From assembly GCF_008121495.1 (NCBI RefSeq), contig NZ_CP043051.1, positions 1,161,001 through 1,225,000 on the forward strand: 64,000 nucleotides of DNA, read 5' to 3'. The notes under the pieces were generated by a model, which was not told the origin of the DNA, ran no database searches, and was given only the letters and a program-made list of their open reading frames with translations. This stretch comes from Mediterraneibacter gnavus ATCC 29149 (GTDB lineage Bacteria > Bacillota > Clostridia > Lachnospirales > Lachnospiraceae). A program made the position numbers and the translations under genes. Positions within the stretch are counted from its first letter, which is position 1, and every line of letters begins with the position of its first letter. Below are positions 35,447 to 44,434 of the stretch, piece by piece.

Positions 35447-36375
35447 ATGACAGTACCGCCGTTTCTCGACCTTACCACCTTCTGTACCGTATGCTCCAGG
35501 ATTTTCTCATGTCCGGTCCGCAAAAGATTCTCCGTATACTGCTGCAGCTTTGCCTTTGCTGCCGGCTCTTCGATCGAAAGCGTATGAACAGAATCACATT
35601 TTTCCAGAATCGAAAACAGTCCGTTCACACTGTCTCCCAAATCCAGGATCAACACTTCATAAATACTTTTTTCCACAATCTGCTCAAACAGCTGCAGCCA
35701 CTCTTCTGCTGTGACCGCCTGCAGATCCTGTACCACCGGAATCGGACGTATATAATCCATGTTTCCAATCTGGCCTGTCATCATGCTGATACGAAGTCCC
35801 AGATTTCCGGTCTCCTGTTTTGAATAATACAAGAGATCTCCCAGATTCTGTTCCTGTTCTTTTGAAAAATAATGCTCACCTCCTGCATACTCTTCCAGAT
35901 TCAGATACAGAACAGGTCCTTTTTCTGCCAGCTCTTTTCCCAGTTCCAACGCATACTTCGTCTTCCCGATCCTGTGTATGGGTGAATAAACACCGATCAG
36001 ACTTCCCCTTGTCTTTCGGAGCGTCTTTGCCACAGCCCGTTCCTTGTCCACAGAAAGCTCCAGAACCTTTGTCAGAATCTGATCAACTGACTGATACTTA
36101 TAAAGCTCCTTTTCTTCGTCTGCCAGATACCTCCCTTCTGCTTTTACCAGTACAAATCGCTCTGCTGCCGGAATTTCCAGTCTTTCTTCCTGCGAATATT
36201 CCTCTCCGATCAGCAAGATCTGGATTGGCTTTTGTTCTGCGAATTTTTTCAGTGGTTCCAATTTCTGAAACATATGCATCTGAAATCCAAGCTCTTTTCT
36301 GCCTCCGATCATCTGCATAAGGTTTCTCGCATAATCTGCCTCCTGATCACAGATTACAAAATTTTTCTGATGCAA
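35443..36375 (-). CDS. CpaE/TadZ-like ATPase, degenerate signature
   Basis: 310 residues: an N-terminal receiver-like domain (about 1-110, ILLIGEEYS, YQSVDQILTKV) and a C-terminal MinD/ParA-like domain. The P-loop reads VYSPIHRIGKTKYAL, keeping GKT but lacking the signature first Lys of deviant Walker A loops. TadZ-type proteins place the pilus apparatus at the pole. TTG start at 36375 with AGGAGGG 5 nt upstream. First gene of the Tad operon. Confidence 0.8.
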   Translation of the reverse strand: MHQKNFVICDQEADYARNLMQMIGGRKELGFQMHMFQKLEPLKKFAEQKPIQILLIGEEYSQEERLEIPAAERFVLVKAEGRYLADEEKELYKYQSVDQILTKVLELSVDKERAVAKTLRKTRGSLIGVYSPIHRIGKTKYALELGKELAEKGPVLYLNLEEYAGGEHYFSKEQEQNLGDLLYYSKQETGNLGLRISMMTGQIGNMDYIRPIPVVQDLQAVTAEEWLQLFEQIVEKSIYEVLILDLGDSVNGLFSILEKCDSVHTLSIEEPAAKAKLQQYTENLLRTGHEKILEHTVQKVVRSRNGGTVI

Positions 36376-36613
36376 CCTATCCCTCCTGTTCTGTATGATT
36401 CATTCAATCTTTTGGATGAAAATACCGCTGCGAACCGCAGCCTGAATAAAAATAACTGACGATCAGAATCCTCTGATCTCCTGATACAAAAGACCTGTGA
36501 AGCAGGTCCGATAAAAACAGCACTCGAATGATCTGCTGTGTGAAATGTATTATAAACGCAGTTTCCCGCCTTGTCCATACGCTTTTCCTAAATTGCAGTT
36601 TTTTGTGAAAACC

Positions 36614-36823
36614 TTACAAACTTTGATACACCAGAATTCCATAAAGCATACAGACTCCAGGAATACCAAGGCTTCCGGATGTCAAAAAGGACAGCCCGTT
36701 AATTCCTACCTTCCAGGAATCCTGATCCGGCAGGACGTATTGATTAACAAAATATATCAGGCAGATTCCCATCACTGCCCTCAGAAAAAAGTTTAAAATC
36801 ACAGCTGCCGCTTTATTTTTCAT
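36614..36823 (-). CDS. BofA family protein (pro-sigma-K processing inhibitor-like)
   Basis: 69 residues with two hydrophobic segments. The C-terminal block GINGLSFLTSGSLGIPGVCML matches the BofA pattern (IN-LT--ILG-PG). In Bacillus, BofA holds SpoIVFB inactive in the outer forespore membrane until a signal arrives; here it is a sporulation marker. The SD AGGAGG lies inside the 3' arm of a terminator-like hairpin 5-6 nt before the ATG. Confidence 0.75.
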   Translation of the reverse strand: MKNKAAAVILNFFLRAVMGICLIYFVNQYVLPDQDSWKVGINGLSFLTSGSLGIPGVCMLYGILVYQSL

Positions 36824-36880
36824 AACAAAACTACCTCCTGTGGAAACATCTGATATATCTTATTCCCACAGAAGGTAGTT
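36824..36880 (-). terminator. Hairpin that covers the SD of the bofA-like gene
   Basis: 15-bp stem (36829-36843 with 36866-36880, one G-U pair), 22-nt loop, then TTTTGTT and the ATG. It follows the dCMP deaminase gene and looks like its terminator, while the SD AGGAGG of the next gene is in the 3' arm. Confidence 0.75.
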
Positions 36881-36890
36881 TATGCGCAGT

Positions 36891-37379
36891 CTATAATTTT
36901 ATTTTAATCTCCCGGTTTGATCGATGATACTGATGATACCGGACTCCGGCTGCATCCATCATCCGTTTGGATGCCATGACACTCGGGGTGTCCGCATACT
37001 TGTCACAATCATAAATGACCTCTTTAATTCCCGACTGAATGATCGCTTTTGCGCACTCATTACACGGAAACAGTGACACATACAGCTTGGCTCCGGCCAG
37101 ACTTCCGCCGCTGTAATTCAATATGGCATTCAATTCACTGTGTGTGGAATACACATACTTTGTCTCCAGCGGATTTTCGCCTTCCCTCGCCCACGGAAAT
37201 TCATCATCTGAGCATCCTTTCGGAAATCCATTGTATCCCATGGACAAAATCTTGTTGTCCTGACTCACAATACAGCATCCGACCTGAGTATTCGGATCCT
37301 TGGAACGCATCCCGGAAAGCATGGCAACTCCCATAAAATACTCATCCCAGGTCAGATAATCTTCTCTTTTATCTGACAT
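36891..37379 (-). CDS. Deoxycytidylate (dCMP) deaminase family
   Basis: 162 residues from the ATG at 37379 (AGGAG 9 nt upstream; a TTG at 37388 touches the SD). Zinc site: H in YSTHSELNAIL with catalytic Glu, and PCNEC. It converts dCMP to dUMP for dTMP synthesis. It follows upp by 14 nt. The same upp-deaminase linkage is common in Firmicutes. Confidence 0.9.
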   Translation of the reverse strand: MSDKREDYLTWDEYFMGVAMLSGMRSKDPNTQVGCCIVSQDNKILSMGYNGFPKGCSDDEFPWAREGENPLETKYVYSTHSELNAILNYSGGSLAGAKLYVSLFPCNECAKAIIQSGIKEVIYDCDKYADTPSVMASKRMMDAAGVRYHQYHRSNREIKIKL

Positions 37380-37393
37380 GATTTTCAACTCCT

Positions 37394-38023
37394 TTATTTT
37401 GTGCCGAAAATACGATCTCCCGCATCTCCCAGTCCAGGCACAATGTAGCCATGATCGTTTAAATGGTCATCCAGCGCTCCGATGTACATATCGACATCCG
37501 GATGTGCCTCCTGCATCTTCTTGACCCCTTCCGGTGCAGCAAGGATACACATAAAGCGGATATGCTTTACTCCTTTGTCCTTGAGCATCTGGATTGCAGC
37601 TGCACTGGATCCGCCTGTTGCCAGCATCGGATCTACTACAAATACTTCTCTCTCACTGCAGTCTGCCGGAAGCTTGCAGTAATATTCTACCGGCTCTAAT
37701 GTTTCTGGATCACGGTACAGACCGATGTGACCTACTTTTGCGGCCGGAATCAATGATAACATTCCGTCTACCATCCCTAGTCCCGCTCTTAAAATCGGTA
37801 CAACTGCCAGTTTTTTTCCTGTCAGCTCTTTTCCCACCATCTCACAGATCGGTGTTTTGATTGTAACATCCTGAAGCTTCAGATCTCTTGTTGCTTCATA
37901 ACACATCAGACTCGCGATCTCACTGATCACCTCTCTGAATTCTTTTGTTCCGACATCCTCTCTGCGGATATAGCTGATTTTGTGCTGGATCAGCGGATGA
38001 TCCATAACATGTACTTCTGACAT
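37394..38023 (-). CDS. upp: Uracil phosphoribosyltransferase
   Basis: 209 residues. The PRPP loop is [16 protein letters not shown], and the uracil-binding end is [17 protein letters not shown]. It makes UMP from uracil and PRPP. Its ATG overlaps the stop of the preceding gene by one base, with AGGAGG inside that gene, so the two are translationally coupled. Confidence 0.96.
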   Translation of the reverse strand: MSEVHVMDHPLIQHKISYIRREDVGTKEFREVISEIASLMCYEATRDLKLQDVTIKTPICEMVGKELTGKKLAVVPILRAGLGMVDGMLSLIPAAKVGHIGLYRDPETLEPVEYYCKLPADCSEREVFVVDPMLATGGSSAAAIQMLKDKGVKHIRFMCILAAPEGVKKMQEAHPDVDMYIGALDDHLNDHGYIVPGLGDAGDRIFGTK

Positions 38024-39555
38024 TATTGTCCTCCTTTAGTAAATGAATTTAAAATTTCTGCTAATTTTTCTATCAACAACGTAATCTTCTCATAACACTC
38101 TCCATATGCAGTCAAAGGCTGCCCATATGGATCCGGGATCTCTTCTGTTTCTCCCGTAAACTCAGTAAGTGTATATACATTGTCTGTATATTCGTTCGGA
38201 TATTCAGAAAGTATCTTCTCCTTCTGAGCCTGTGCCATCGTCAGGATCAGGGTCTCCGGATTCAGGTTCTTCTCCGTAAACGGTCTGGAAGTATATCCCT
38301 CCAGCGTCATCTGATTGCTCTTTAAAATAGCTTCTGCTTTCTGATTTACCGGCTCTGGAAACAAAACGACCATTCCCTTGGATTCGATCCAATATTCCTG
38401 ATCTAATGACTGATGCCTGAAAATCTCTGCCGCAACCGGCCCACGACAGGTATCTGTATTGCTGACAAATACGATTTTTCTGTATTTTTGCTCTTTCGTA
38501 AGAACTGATGCGGGGATCCTGCAGTGTCCTGCCGCCTTTTCCAGACGGTTCATAATGGCATTGCCGATTCCCTGGATTGCAAATGACTCACTGTAGATTT
38601 CTGACACATCCTCCTCGTCAAACTCTCTCAAAATGCGGTACAGATTCCTTGCAATGGTCTTCTCATTTTCACGGGAACCGATATTTTTCACCAGACCATG
38701 GGTATAAAACTCAACCGTTTCATTCGTCCCGATAATGCCCACCTGAACACCCTGACGACTCTTCTCATAAGCAAGCTGCCGGATGGCAAACACTTCCTCC
38801 TTGAGGCTTCCTTCTACGATCGTCAGCTTTGCTTTCGGCGCATAATGGCGATATTTCATGCCCGGTGCTTTCGGCGCCTGGCTGCTCTCACTGCCCAGAA
38901 TCGTCTCATCCACGCTTACCACGCCAATCACTTCTTCCAGCATATCGGCAGTGATCGCACCTGGTCTTAAGATCATCGGCGGAGAAACTGTCATATCCAG
39001 GATCGTAGACTCCAGTCCGATATCTACACTTCCTCCGTCTATGATCATCTCGATCTTCCCGTTCAGATCTTCCCACACATGCTCTGCCGTAGTAGGACTC
39101 GGACGTCCGGATGTGTTGGCACTCGGCGCCGATACATATCCGCCTGCCGCAAGGATCAGCTTTCTCGCGATCAGATCACTTGGCATCCTCACAGCAACGG
39201 TATCCAGACCGCCTGTCGTGCCATATGGAACCAGAGAACTTTTTTCAAAGATCATCGTCAAAGGTCCCGGCCAGAAATGCTTCGCAAGAAGCTCTGTCTC
39301 CGGAGGTACATTCTCCGTAATCTCACTTAAATCTTCCAGATCTGCAATATGAACGATCAGTGGATTATCAGAAGGACGGCCCTTTGCTTCATATGTTTTT
39401 TTCGCTGCCTCCTCGTCCAGTGCATTCGCCCCCAATCCGTAAACTGTCTCTGTTGGGAATGCAACAAGTCCTCCTTCTCTGAGAATCTCTCCCGCTTCTC
39501 GTATTGCATCTTCGTCTATTTGGTTTTTGTCTATTTTCTTAATTATCGTTTCCAT
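38023..39555 (-). CDS. Sua5-type threonylcarbamoyl-AMP synthase fused to a phosphatase-like domain
   Basis: 510 residues from the ATG at 39555. Residues 1-200 form the TsaC/YrdC domain ([26 protein letters not shown]), followed by the Sua5 domain ([21 protein letters not shown]...). They make threonylcarbamoyl-AMP for tRNA t6A. Residues about 357-510 resemble low-molecular-weight protein phosphatases such as Ywl[19 protein letters not shown] and the DPYG acid loop. The nucleophilic Cys position is Ser (about 365, codon at 38461-38463), so phosphatase activity is unlikely. In Bacillus ywlC and ywlE are separate near rpiB and upp; here they are fused and rpiB is absent. No SD is seen before the ATG; the promoter predicts a nearly leaderless mRNA. 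Confidence 0.88.
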   Translation of the reverse strand: METIIKKIDKNQIDEDAIREAGEILREGGLVAFPTETVYGLGANALDEEAAKKTYEAKGRPSDNPLIVHIADLEDLSEITENVPPETELLAKHFWPGPLTMIFEKSSLVPYGTTGGLDTVAVRMPSDLIARKLILAAGGYVSAPSANTSGRPSPTTAEHVWEDLNGKIEMIIDGGSVDIGLESTILDMTVSPPMILRPGAITADMLEEVIGVVSVDETILGSESSQAPKAPGMKYRHYAPKAKLTIVEGSLKEEVFAIRQLAYEKSRQGVQVGIIGTNETVEFYTHGLVKNIGSRENEKTIARNLYRILREFDEEDVSEIYSESFAIQGIGNAIMNRLEKAAGHCRIPASVLTKEQKYRKIVFVSNTDTCRGPVAAEIFRHQSLDQEYWIESKGMVVLFPEPVNQKAEAILKSNQMTLEGYTSRPFTEKNLNPETLILTMAQAQKEKILSEYPNEYTDNVYTLTEFTGETEEIPDPYGQPLTAYGECYEKITLLIEKLAEILNSFTKGGQ

Positions 39556-39562
39556 AGCTTTC

Positions 39563-39591
39563 ATTATACCATTTTTCTTATCAGCGCTCAA
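39563..39591 (-). promoter_or_regulatory. Promoter predicting a leaderless sua5 mRNA
   Basis: TTGAGC (39586-39591), 17-bp spacer, TATAAT (39563-39568). Transcription should begin near 39556, within a base or two of the ATG at 39555. The -35 overlaps the last codons of cwlD. Confidence 0.6.
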
Positions 39592-40303
39592 CATATTTCA
39601 GGATTCCATTGCCGATTGCCTGGGCAAGCTTCTGCTGATACGCCTCATCGATCAACATCCCTGCCTCCACCGGGCTGCTTAAAAATCCACATTCTACGAT
39701 CACAATTGGTGACTTTGTATTTTTCAGCATATAGTATGTAGTATTTCCCTTAATCTCTCTGGCATGCTCCTGATCGAAATTTTTCAGCTCTGTCTGCATT
39801 ACCTCTGCTGCTTTCTTTGCCTCCTTCGAGTGCGCAAAATAAAAAATCTGTGGTCCTCTTACGCTTTCCTGTGGATAACTGTTCTGATGAATGCAGACTG
39901 CAAGTGCAGGAGATTCTTTGTCGATCAACTCTACTCTGGCTTTAAGATCTTCCACCTGAGAATCTGCAAGTCCCTCATCCTTTGTACGTGTCATCACCAC
40001 CGTGATCTGATGTTCCTCCAGATATTTCTTCAATTTTTCTGCGATCTGCAGATTGAGTTCCTTTTCCTGCGCCCCGTTGATCCCGACTTTTCCGGGATCT
40101 TTTCCCCCGTGTCCGGAATCAATCACAACCGTCTTTTTCTCTGATATATTTCCGGAGGTCTCAGATACTTCCTCCCGAATATAATGACTGTGCAGATACT
40201 CTCCGGCAAACTGACATCCCGCTGCCACCGCCAGAAGTACCCCGATCATCAGCAGCAGACGAATCTTTGTCCGCAGTATCCCCAATGCCTTTTTGAACCT
40301 CAA
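39581..40303 (-). CDS. cwlD: N-acetylmuramoyl-L-alanine amidase, CwlD type
   Basis: 240 residues with an N-terminal signal anchor (LLLMIGVLLAVAAGCQFAG) and an Amidase_3 domain: zinc ligands in VIDSGHGGKDPG, E in QEKELNLQIAE, H in VCIHQNSYP and the catalytic Glu in VIVECGFLSS. CwlD releases the stem peptide during muramic-delta-lactam formation in spore cortex. The TTG start at 40303 has GGGG about 8 nt upstream, which lies inside the terminator hairpin of the preceding gene. Confidence 0.88.
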   Translation of the reverse strand: MRFKKALGILRTKIRLLLMIGVLLAVAAGCQFAGEYLHSHYIREEVSETSGNISEKKTVVIDSGHGGKDPGKVGINGAQEKELNLQIAEKLKKYLEEHQITVVMTRTKDEGLADSQVEDLKARVELIDKESPALAVCIHQNSYPQESVRGPQIFYFAHSKEAKKAAEVMQTELKNFDQEHAREIKGNTTYYMLKNTKSPIVIVECGFLSSPVEAGMLIDEAYQQKLAQAIGNGILKYVER

Positions 40304-40359
40304 AAAAACATCCCCTTTCGCATATACTCTGTTTCATGTATATGCGAAAGAAGGATGTT
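40302..40359 (-). terminator. Terminator that covers the SD of cwlD
   Basis: Two stacked stems (AACATCC/GGATGTT and CTTTCGCATATAC/GTATATGCGAAAG) and seven T on the minus strand. The T-run touches the TTG start of cwlD, and the cwlD SD lies in the 3' arm. Confidence 0.85.
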
Positions 40360-40378
40360 TCATCCACCTGTACGTTTT

Positions 40379-42304
40379 TTATAAAACGTTTGCTGCCAGA
40401 TACCCTTCTTCTACTGCACGATTGATATCTGCTGCTCTCTCATTGCAGTCTCCGACAAAGCTCACCTGTACGCCTTTGTCTTCCAGTGCCTGCACGTCAA
40501 ACAGATTCGGTCTTGCTCCCACTGCGAGTACTACGTAATCACAAGGAAGAGACACTTTGCCCTCTGCATTTTCTGCTTCCACACTGTTTGCTGTAATGGC
40601 TGTTACTTTTGTTCCTGTCAGCAGCTGAACCTGATATTTTTCAAAGCTCTCAAACAATACCGGTCTTACTGTCTTGGATTCTTCTTTTGCGATTTCTTCC
40701 ATCATCTCTACTACAGAAACCTGACATCCCATCTCTGCAAGAAGCTCTGCTGTCTCTGCTCCGACCAGACCGCCTCCGATCACAACCACACGCCCGCTCG
40801 GAAGTTCCTCATGATTCAATACTTTCCATGCATCAAATACATGCGGCATTTTACTTCCCTCGATCGGCGGAATCACATTGTGCGCTCCTGCTGCCACGAT
40901 CACATTGTCCGGATTCTCTGCCAGGATCATCTCTGCATCTGCTGTTCTTCCAAGACGTAAGTCTACATGCAGCTCTTTCATCTCATTTGTCAGATAGCGG
41001 AGTGCACGGTTCATCTCAGATTTTCTCGGAGGAACCGATGCAATGTTGAGCTGACCGCCAAGTGTCGTTTCTTTTTCAAACAGAACAACCTCATAACCTT
41101 TTACACTTGCAACTCTCGCTGCTTCCATACCTGCAACTCCACCGCCGATCACAACTACTTTTTTCTTCTCATCGGAAGGAGTGATCGTTCTCTCATACTC
41201 ATATCCGTTTTCCGCATTGAGTACGCAGCTTAAGAATTTTCGGTTCTGGATCGCATCTGTACATCCCTTATTGCACATCATACAGTGACGGATGCGTCTT
41301 CCTTCTCCTGCTTCGAGTTTCTTTACATAATCCGGATCTGCCAGAAGAGAGCGTCCCAGACCCACGATGTCGCAGACACCATTTTCGATCAGTGCTTCTG
41401 CGTTCTCCGGTGTGACGATACGTCCCACTGAGGATACCGGAATAGAGACTGCTTCTTTGATCTGTTTGGTATATTTTGACATGAAACAATATGGCTGTGT
41501 TCCCATCGCAGGAATCGTATCGTTCATATTTCCTGTATGGTTTGCCTGTCCTACATGAATCATATCCACTCCGGATCTCTCCAGAATTTTTGCAAACTCT
41601 ACTGCCTCATCGATCATCAGACCGCCTTTTCCGCGCAGTGGGTTTTCTGTTACTACAGGTAATTTATAATCAATACAGATATCCGGTGCCACTTCTCTGA
41701 TCTTATCCACCACGCGAAGTGCAAAACGAATTCTGTTTTCAAAGCTTCCGCCGTAGGAATCTGTTCTGCGGTTGATCAATGTCGAACAGAATGATCCGAT
41801 CAGACGGTCTCCGTGTACTTCTATAATATCAACTCCGGCTGACTGTGCACGTTTTACACATTCCCCGATCTTATCCAAAATACTGTTCAACTGCTCTTCC
41901 GTCACTTCCTGAATGAAATGTACCATATCATGACGCATTTTTGCACGTCCGCCTTCCATATCCCCTTTGCGGAATAATTCAGCCAGTGCCTCTACATCAT
42001 ACTCCGGATGGAAAATCTGGATTCCCAGTTTACAGTCAAATTCATGAACTGCATCTGCCAGTTTTCTAAATGCTTCGATCTGTCCGTCATGGAACAGCTT
42101 CGGTGTCGGTGAGATTGTATTTACAGGAGCAACATCTCCCAATACAATATAGGACACGCCACCTTCTGCCAGTCTCTTATAGAAGTTAAAGCTCTGTTCT
42201 ACAATTGTGCCGTCTCTGCCTTCATATCCTGTTGTCATCGGCGGAAACATCACTCTGTTTTTCAGCTCGATCTTTCCCACTTTAATTGGTTCTAATAATC
42301 TCAT
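40379..42304 (-). CDS. NADH:flavin oxidoreductase / enoate reductase-like enzyme
   Basis: 641 residues from the ATG at 42304 (AGGAGAGG upstream; the reading from 42358 lacks a SD). The FMN barrel (1-350) begins LLEPIKVGKIELKNRVMFPPM and ends CDIVGLGRSLLADPDY. The 4Fe-4S cysteines are HCMMCNKGC and a later SC near 370; the FAD loop is VVIGGGVAGMEAA and the NAD loop VVVIGGGLVGAETAE. Relatives include 2-enoate reductase, 2,4-dienoyl-CoA reductase and BaiCD/BaiH. Divergent AraC regulator; nearby symporter and cinnamoyl-esterase-like gene suggest unsaturated aromatic acids as substrates (inference). Confidence 0.92.
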   Translation of the reverse strand: MRLLEPIKVGKIELKNRVMFPPMTTGYEGRDGTIVEQSFNFYKRLAEGGVSYIVLGDVAPVNTISPTPKLFHDGQIEAFRKLADAVHEFDCKLGIQIFHPEYDVEALAELFRKGDMEGGRAKMRHDMVHFIQEVTEEQLNSILDKIGECVKRAQSAGVDIIEVHGDRLIGSFCSTLINRRTDSYGGSFENRIRFALRVVDKIREVAPDICIDYKLPVVTENPLRGKGGLMIDEAVEFAKILERSGVDMIHVGQANHTGNMNDTIPAMGTQPYCFMSKYTKQIKEAVSIPVSSVGRIVTPENAEALIENGVCDIVGLGRSLLADPDYVKKLEAGEGRRIRHCMMCNKGCTDAIQNRKFLSCVLNAENGYEYERTITPSDEKKKVVVIGGGVAGMEAARVASVKGYEVVLFEKETTLGGQLNIASVPPRKSEMNRALRYLTNEMKELHVDLRLGRTADAEMILAENPDNVIVAAGAHNVIPPIEGSKMPHVFDAWKVLNHEELPSGRVVVIGGGLVGAETAELLAEMGCQVSVVEMMEEIAKEESKTVRPVLFESFEKYQVQLLTGTKVTAITANSVEAENAEGKVSLPCDYVVLAVGARPNLFDVQALEDKGVQVSFVGDCNERAADINRAVEEGYLAANVL

Positions 42305-42424
42305 AATCAGCCTCTCCTTAACATTTTCTTTCTGCTCAATACATGTTCTACTATACACATCCCCTGTTTTCTTTTATATGTCAATTAAGCTTTCTTCCTA
42401 TCACTTTCCTGCTGTTTTATGAAT

Positions 42425-42454
42425 TTGATTGAATAATAAAGCGCACTATATTAT
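42425..42454 (+). promoter_or_regulatory. Promoter of the first AraC-type gene
   Basis: TTGATT (42425-42430), 18-bp spacer, TATTAT (42449-42454). The divergent flavoenzyme promoter is poor (a TATAGT -10 without a matching -35), as expected if it needs an activator. Confidence 0.5.
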
Positions 42455-42486
42455 GATAGAAGCAACAATAAAAAAGGAGTTCTCTT

Positions 42487-43422
42487 ATGCATCTGGAAAT
42501 TGAAAATATCCACCATCCCCAAATTAAAAATATGAATCTGTCCGTCTATGATGTAGGATACCGTGCTGCCCACCTGCACCCGGAAATTGAGCTGATCCTG
42601 GTCTTAAAAGGAGATCCGGCATTCAACATCAACGGCAATACTACGTCTTTTTCTGAAAAAGATATCATCCTGATCAACGCCAACGAGCTCCACGAGATTA
42701 TTTCGGAGAAAGCGCCGTCCACCCTGCTCTCCCTTCATATTCTTCCACAGTATTTTGAAGGATATTTTCCGCAGATGAGTCATATCAGCTTTCTGGAAAA
42801 TACACTTTTGAGTAAAAATGAGCGACTGTTCACCTACTCGTTTTGCAAACTTTTAAAGATTTATCTCCTGCAGGCGCCTTATTACCAGCTGGAGTGTGCC
42901 GGTCTGATCAACATTATGGTGCATGACATCCTGCAGAGCTGCGCTTACTATGAAATGTATGGAGACAAACTTGCGCTCACTACCAAGAGAAACAGCCAGC
43001 TCTCTGAAATCATTCGTTACATTGAGGAACATTCTGCCGAAAGAGTGACTCTGTCTGACCTGGCAAAACACATGCAGCTCTCCGCCTCTTATTTATCACA
43101 TTTTATTCAGAAAAATCTGCACCGTTCTTTCAGTGAATTTCTGACCTACACCCGGTATCTCAATGCAAAAGCACTGCTGATGAAAGGTGAACTTTCTCTG
43201 ATTGATATCTGCTACGGCTGCGGATTTTCCGACTACCGCTATATGAATAATGCATTTAAAAAATATACCGGGCAGACTCCGAATGAGTTCAAAAAGAACA
43301 TGAACAGCGACTCCCTCCCTCATAATAAAAAAGGAACCGTGAAGTCCTACACACCACAGGAAATGCTTGACACCGTCACCCGTTTTATGGAGAACAATCA
43401 TTTTAATGAACATCAGATTTAG
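42487..43422 (+). CDS. AraC family transcriptional regulator
   Basis: 311 residues: a cupin sensor (about 15-95; HLHPEIELILVLKGDPAFNING) and a double helix-turn-helix (about 180-285; VTLSDLAKHMQLSASYLSHFIQKNL and LIDICYGCGFSDYRYMNNAFKKYTGQTPNEFK), followed by a 25-residue tail. It is divergent from the enoate-reductase-like gene and probably controls it. AAGGAG precedes the ATG. Its last 20 nt overlap the convergent AraC-type gene. Confidence 0.9.
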   Translation: MHLEIENIHHPQIKNMNLSVYDVGYRAAHLHPEIELILVLKGDPAFNINGNTTSFSEKDIILINANELHEIISEKAPSTLLSLHILPQYFEGYFPQMSHISFLENTLLSKNERLFTYSFCKLLKIYLLQAPYYQLECAGLINIMVHDILQSCAYYEMYGDKLALTTKRNSQLSEIIRYIEEHSAERVTLSDLAKHMQLSASYLSHFIQKNLHRSFSEFLTYTRYLNAKALLMKGELSLIDICYGCGFSDYRYMNNAFKKYTGQTPNEFKKNMNSDSLPHNKKGTVKSYTPQEMLDTVTRFMENNHFNEHQI

Positions 43423-44251
43423 TTTTTTGTCTCTCCTGGAATTGACGCACATATTCTCCTGGTGTGATTCCAAACTCCCTTTTAAATGCCCGAAACAGGT
43501 TATTATAGTTTCCAAGTCCACATATTTTATAGATTTCCGTCATAGGATATCCCTTTTCCAGAAGCCGTTTGCACAGATCCAGCTTCGCTTTGACAATATA
43601 CTGATGAACGGTGATTCCTGTCTGCCGTTTAAATTCTCTGGAAATATGATATTTACTGATAAAAAATTCCTTTTCCAGACGTTCCAGTGAAATTTCTTCG
43701 TACAGATGATGTTTGATAAAAATAAAAATGTCATCCAGTGCAAGTCGGGATCGTGTTTTACTTTTTGTGTGAAATTCCACATGAATACAGGCACGTAAAA
43801 GCAGCACGATCAGCATTGACAGAATACTGTCCTGAAACAGTGCATGCCCGAAATCTGTCGTTTCTTTTGGAAGAGTCAGAAGCCTTTTCGAAAGATTTTT
43901 TATCAGCATACTGATTTCTGATTCTGCCTGAATGACTACAACCTGATATGGAACCACATGAAAGTAGGACTCCAGATCCGTTTGTTCATCAGACAAACGT
44001 TTCAGCAGTTCTGCAGAAAACGAAATCTGAAGAAAATGCAGCGGAGTTTTCGACGCCGGATATTCAATTTCTACCGATGTACCCGGATTGACCAGTATGA
44101 TTTCTTCCGTTGCACAAAAATATGTTTTCTCCCTGCTTCTGCATGTACATTTTCCGGCAGTAATAAAAAACACTGTATAATATGTAGTCGCCGGAAATTT
44201 CTTACATTTTGATTGTGTATATTTGTATTCCTTTGCAATATATTCTTTCAT
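43403..44251 (-). CDS. AraC family transcriptional regulator
   Basis: 282 residues from the ATG at 44251 (ACGAGGTG upstream; an upstream start at 44281 is not supported). N-terminal cupin-like domain (YYTVFFITAGKCTCRSREKTYF, IILVNPGTSVEIEYP) and a C-terminal double HTH (SLERLEKEFFISKYHISREFKRQTG and MTEIYKICGLGNYNNLFRAFKREFGITPGEY). Divergent from the GPH symporter-esterase operon, which it probably regulates. Confidence 0.9.
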   Translation of the reverse strand: MKEYIAKEYKYTQSKCKKFPATTYYTVFFITAGKCTCRSREKTYFCATEEIILVNPGTSVEIEYPASKTPLHFLQISFSAELLKRLSDEQTDLESYFHVVPYQVVVIQAESEISMLIKNLSKRLLTLPKETTDFGHALFQDSILSMLIVLLLRACIHVEFHTKSKTRSRLALDDIFIFIKHHLYEEISLERLEKEFFISKYHISREFKRQTGITVHQYIVKAKLDLCKRLLEKGYPMTEIYKICGLGNYNNLFRAFKREFGITPGEYVRQFQERQKTKSDVH

Positions 44252-44295
44252 GATCACCTCGTTAAAATATATGAAAATCACTGTAAATCCCTATT

Positions 44296-44338
44296 AAAAC
44301 TATTCAAAATAAATAGTATATCAATTTTTGATAGTTTT
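44296..44338. promoter_or_regulatory. Nested inverted repeats between the AraC gene and the symporter
   Basis: AAAACTAT (44296-44303) mirrors ATAGTTTT (44331-44338), and TATCAA-TTT-TTGATA is a perfect inner repeat (44319-44333). The symporter promoter downstream has a TATAAT near 44380 with a weak -35, consistent with regulator dependence. Confidence 0.5.
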
Positions 44339-44434
44339 CAAGCAAGAATTGGATATGTTTCCTATTCAGATAAAGATATAATGAACATCGTAAACAAACG
44401 AAAACAAAAAGCCACACGATAAGGAGGAAGAATT

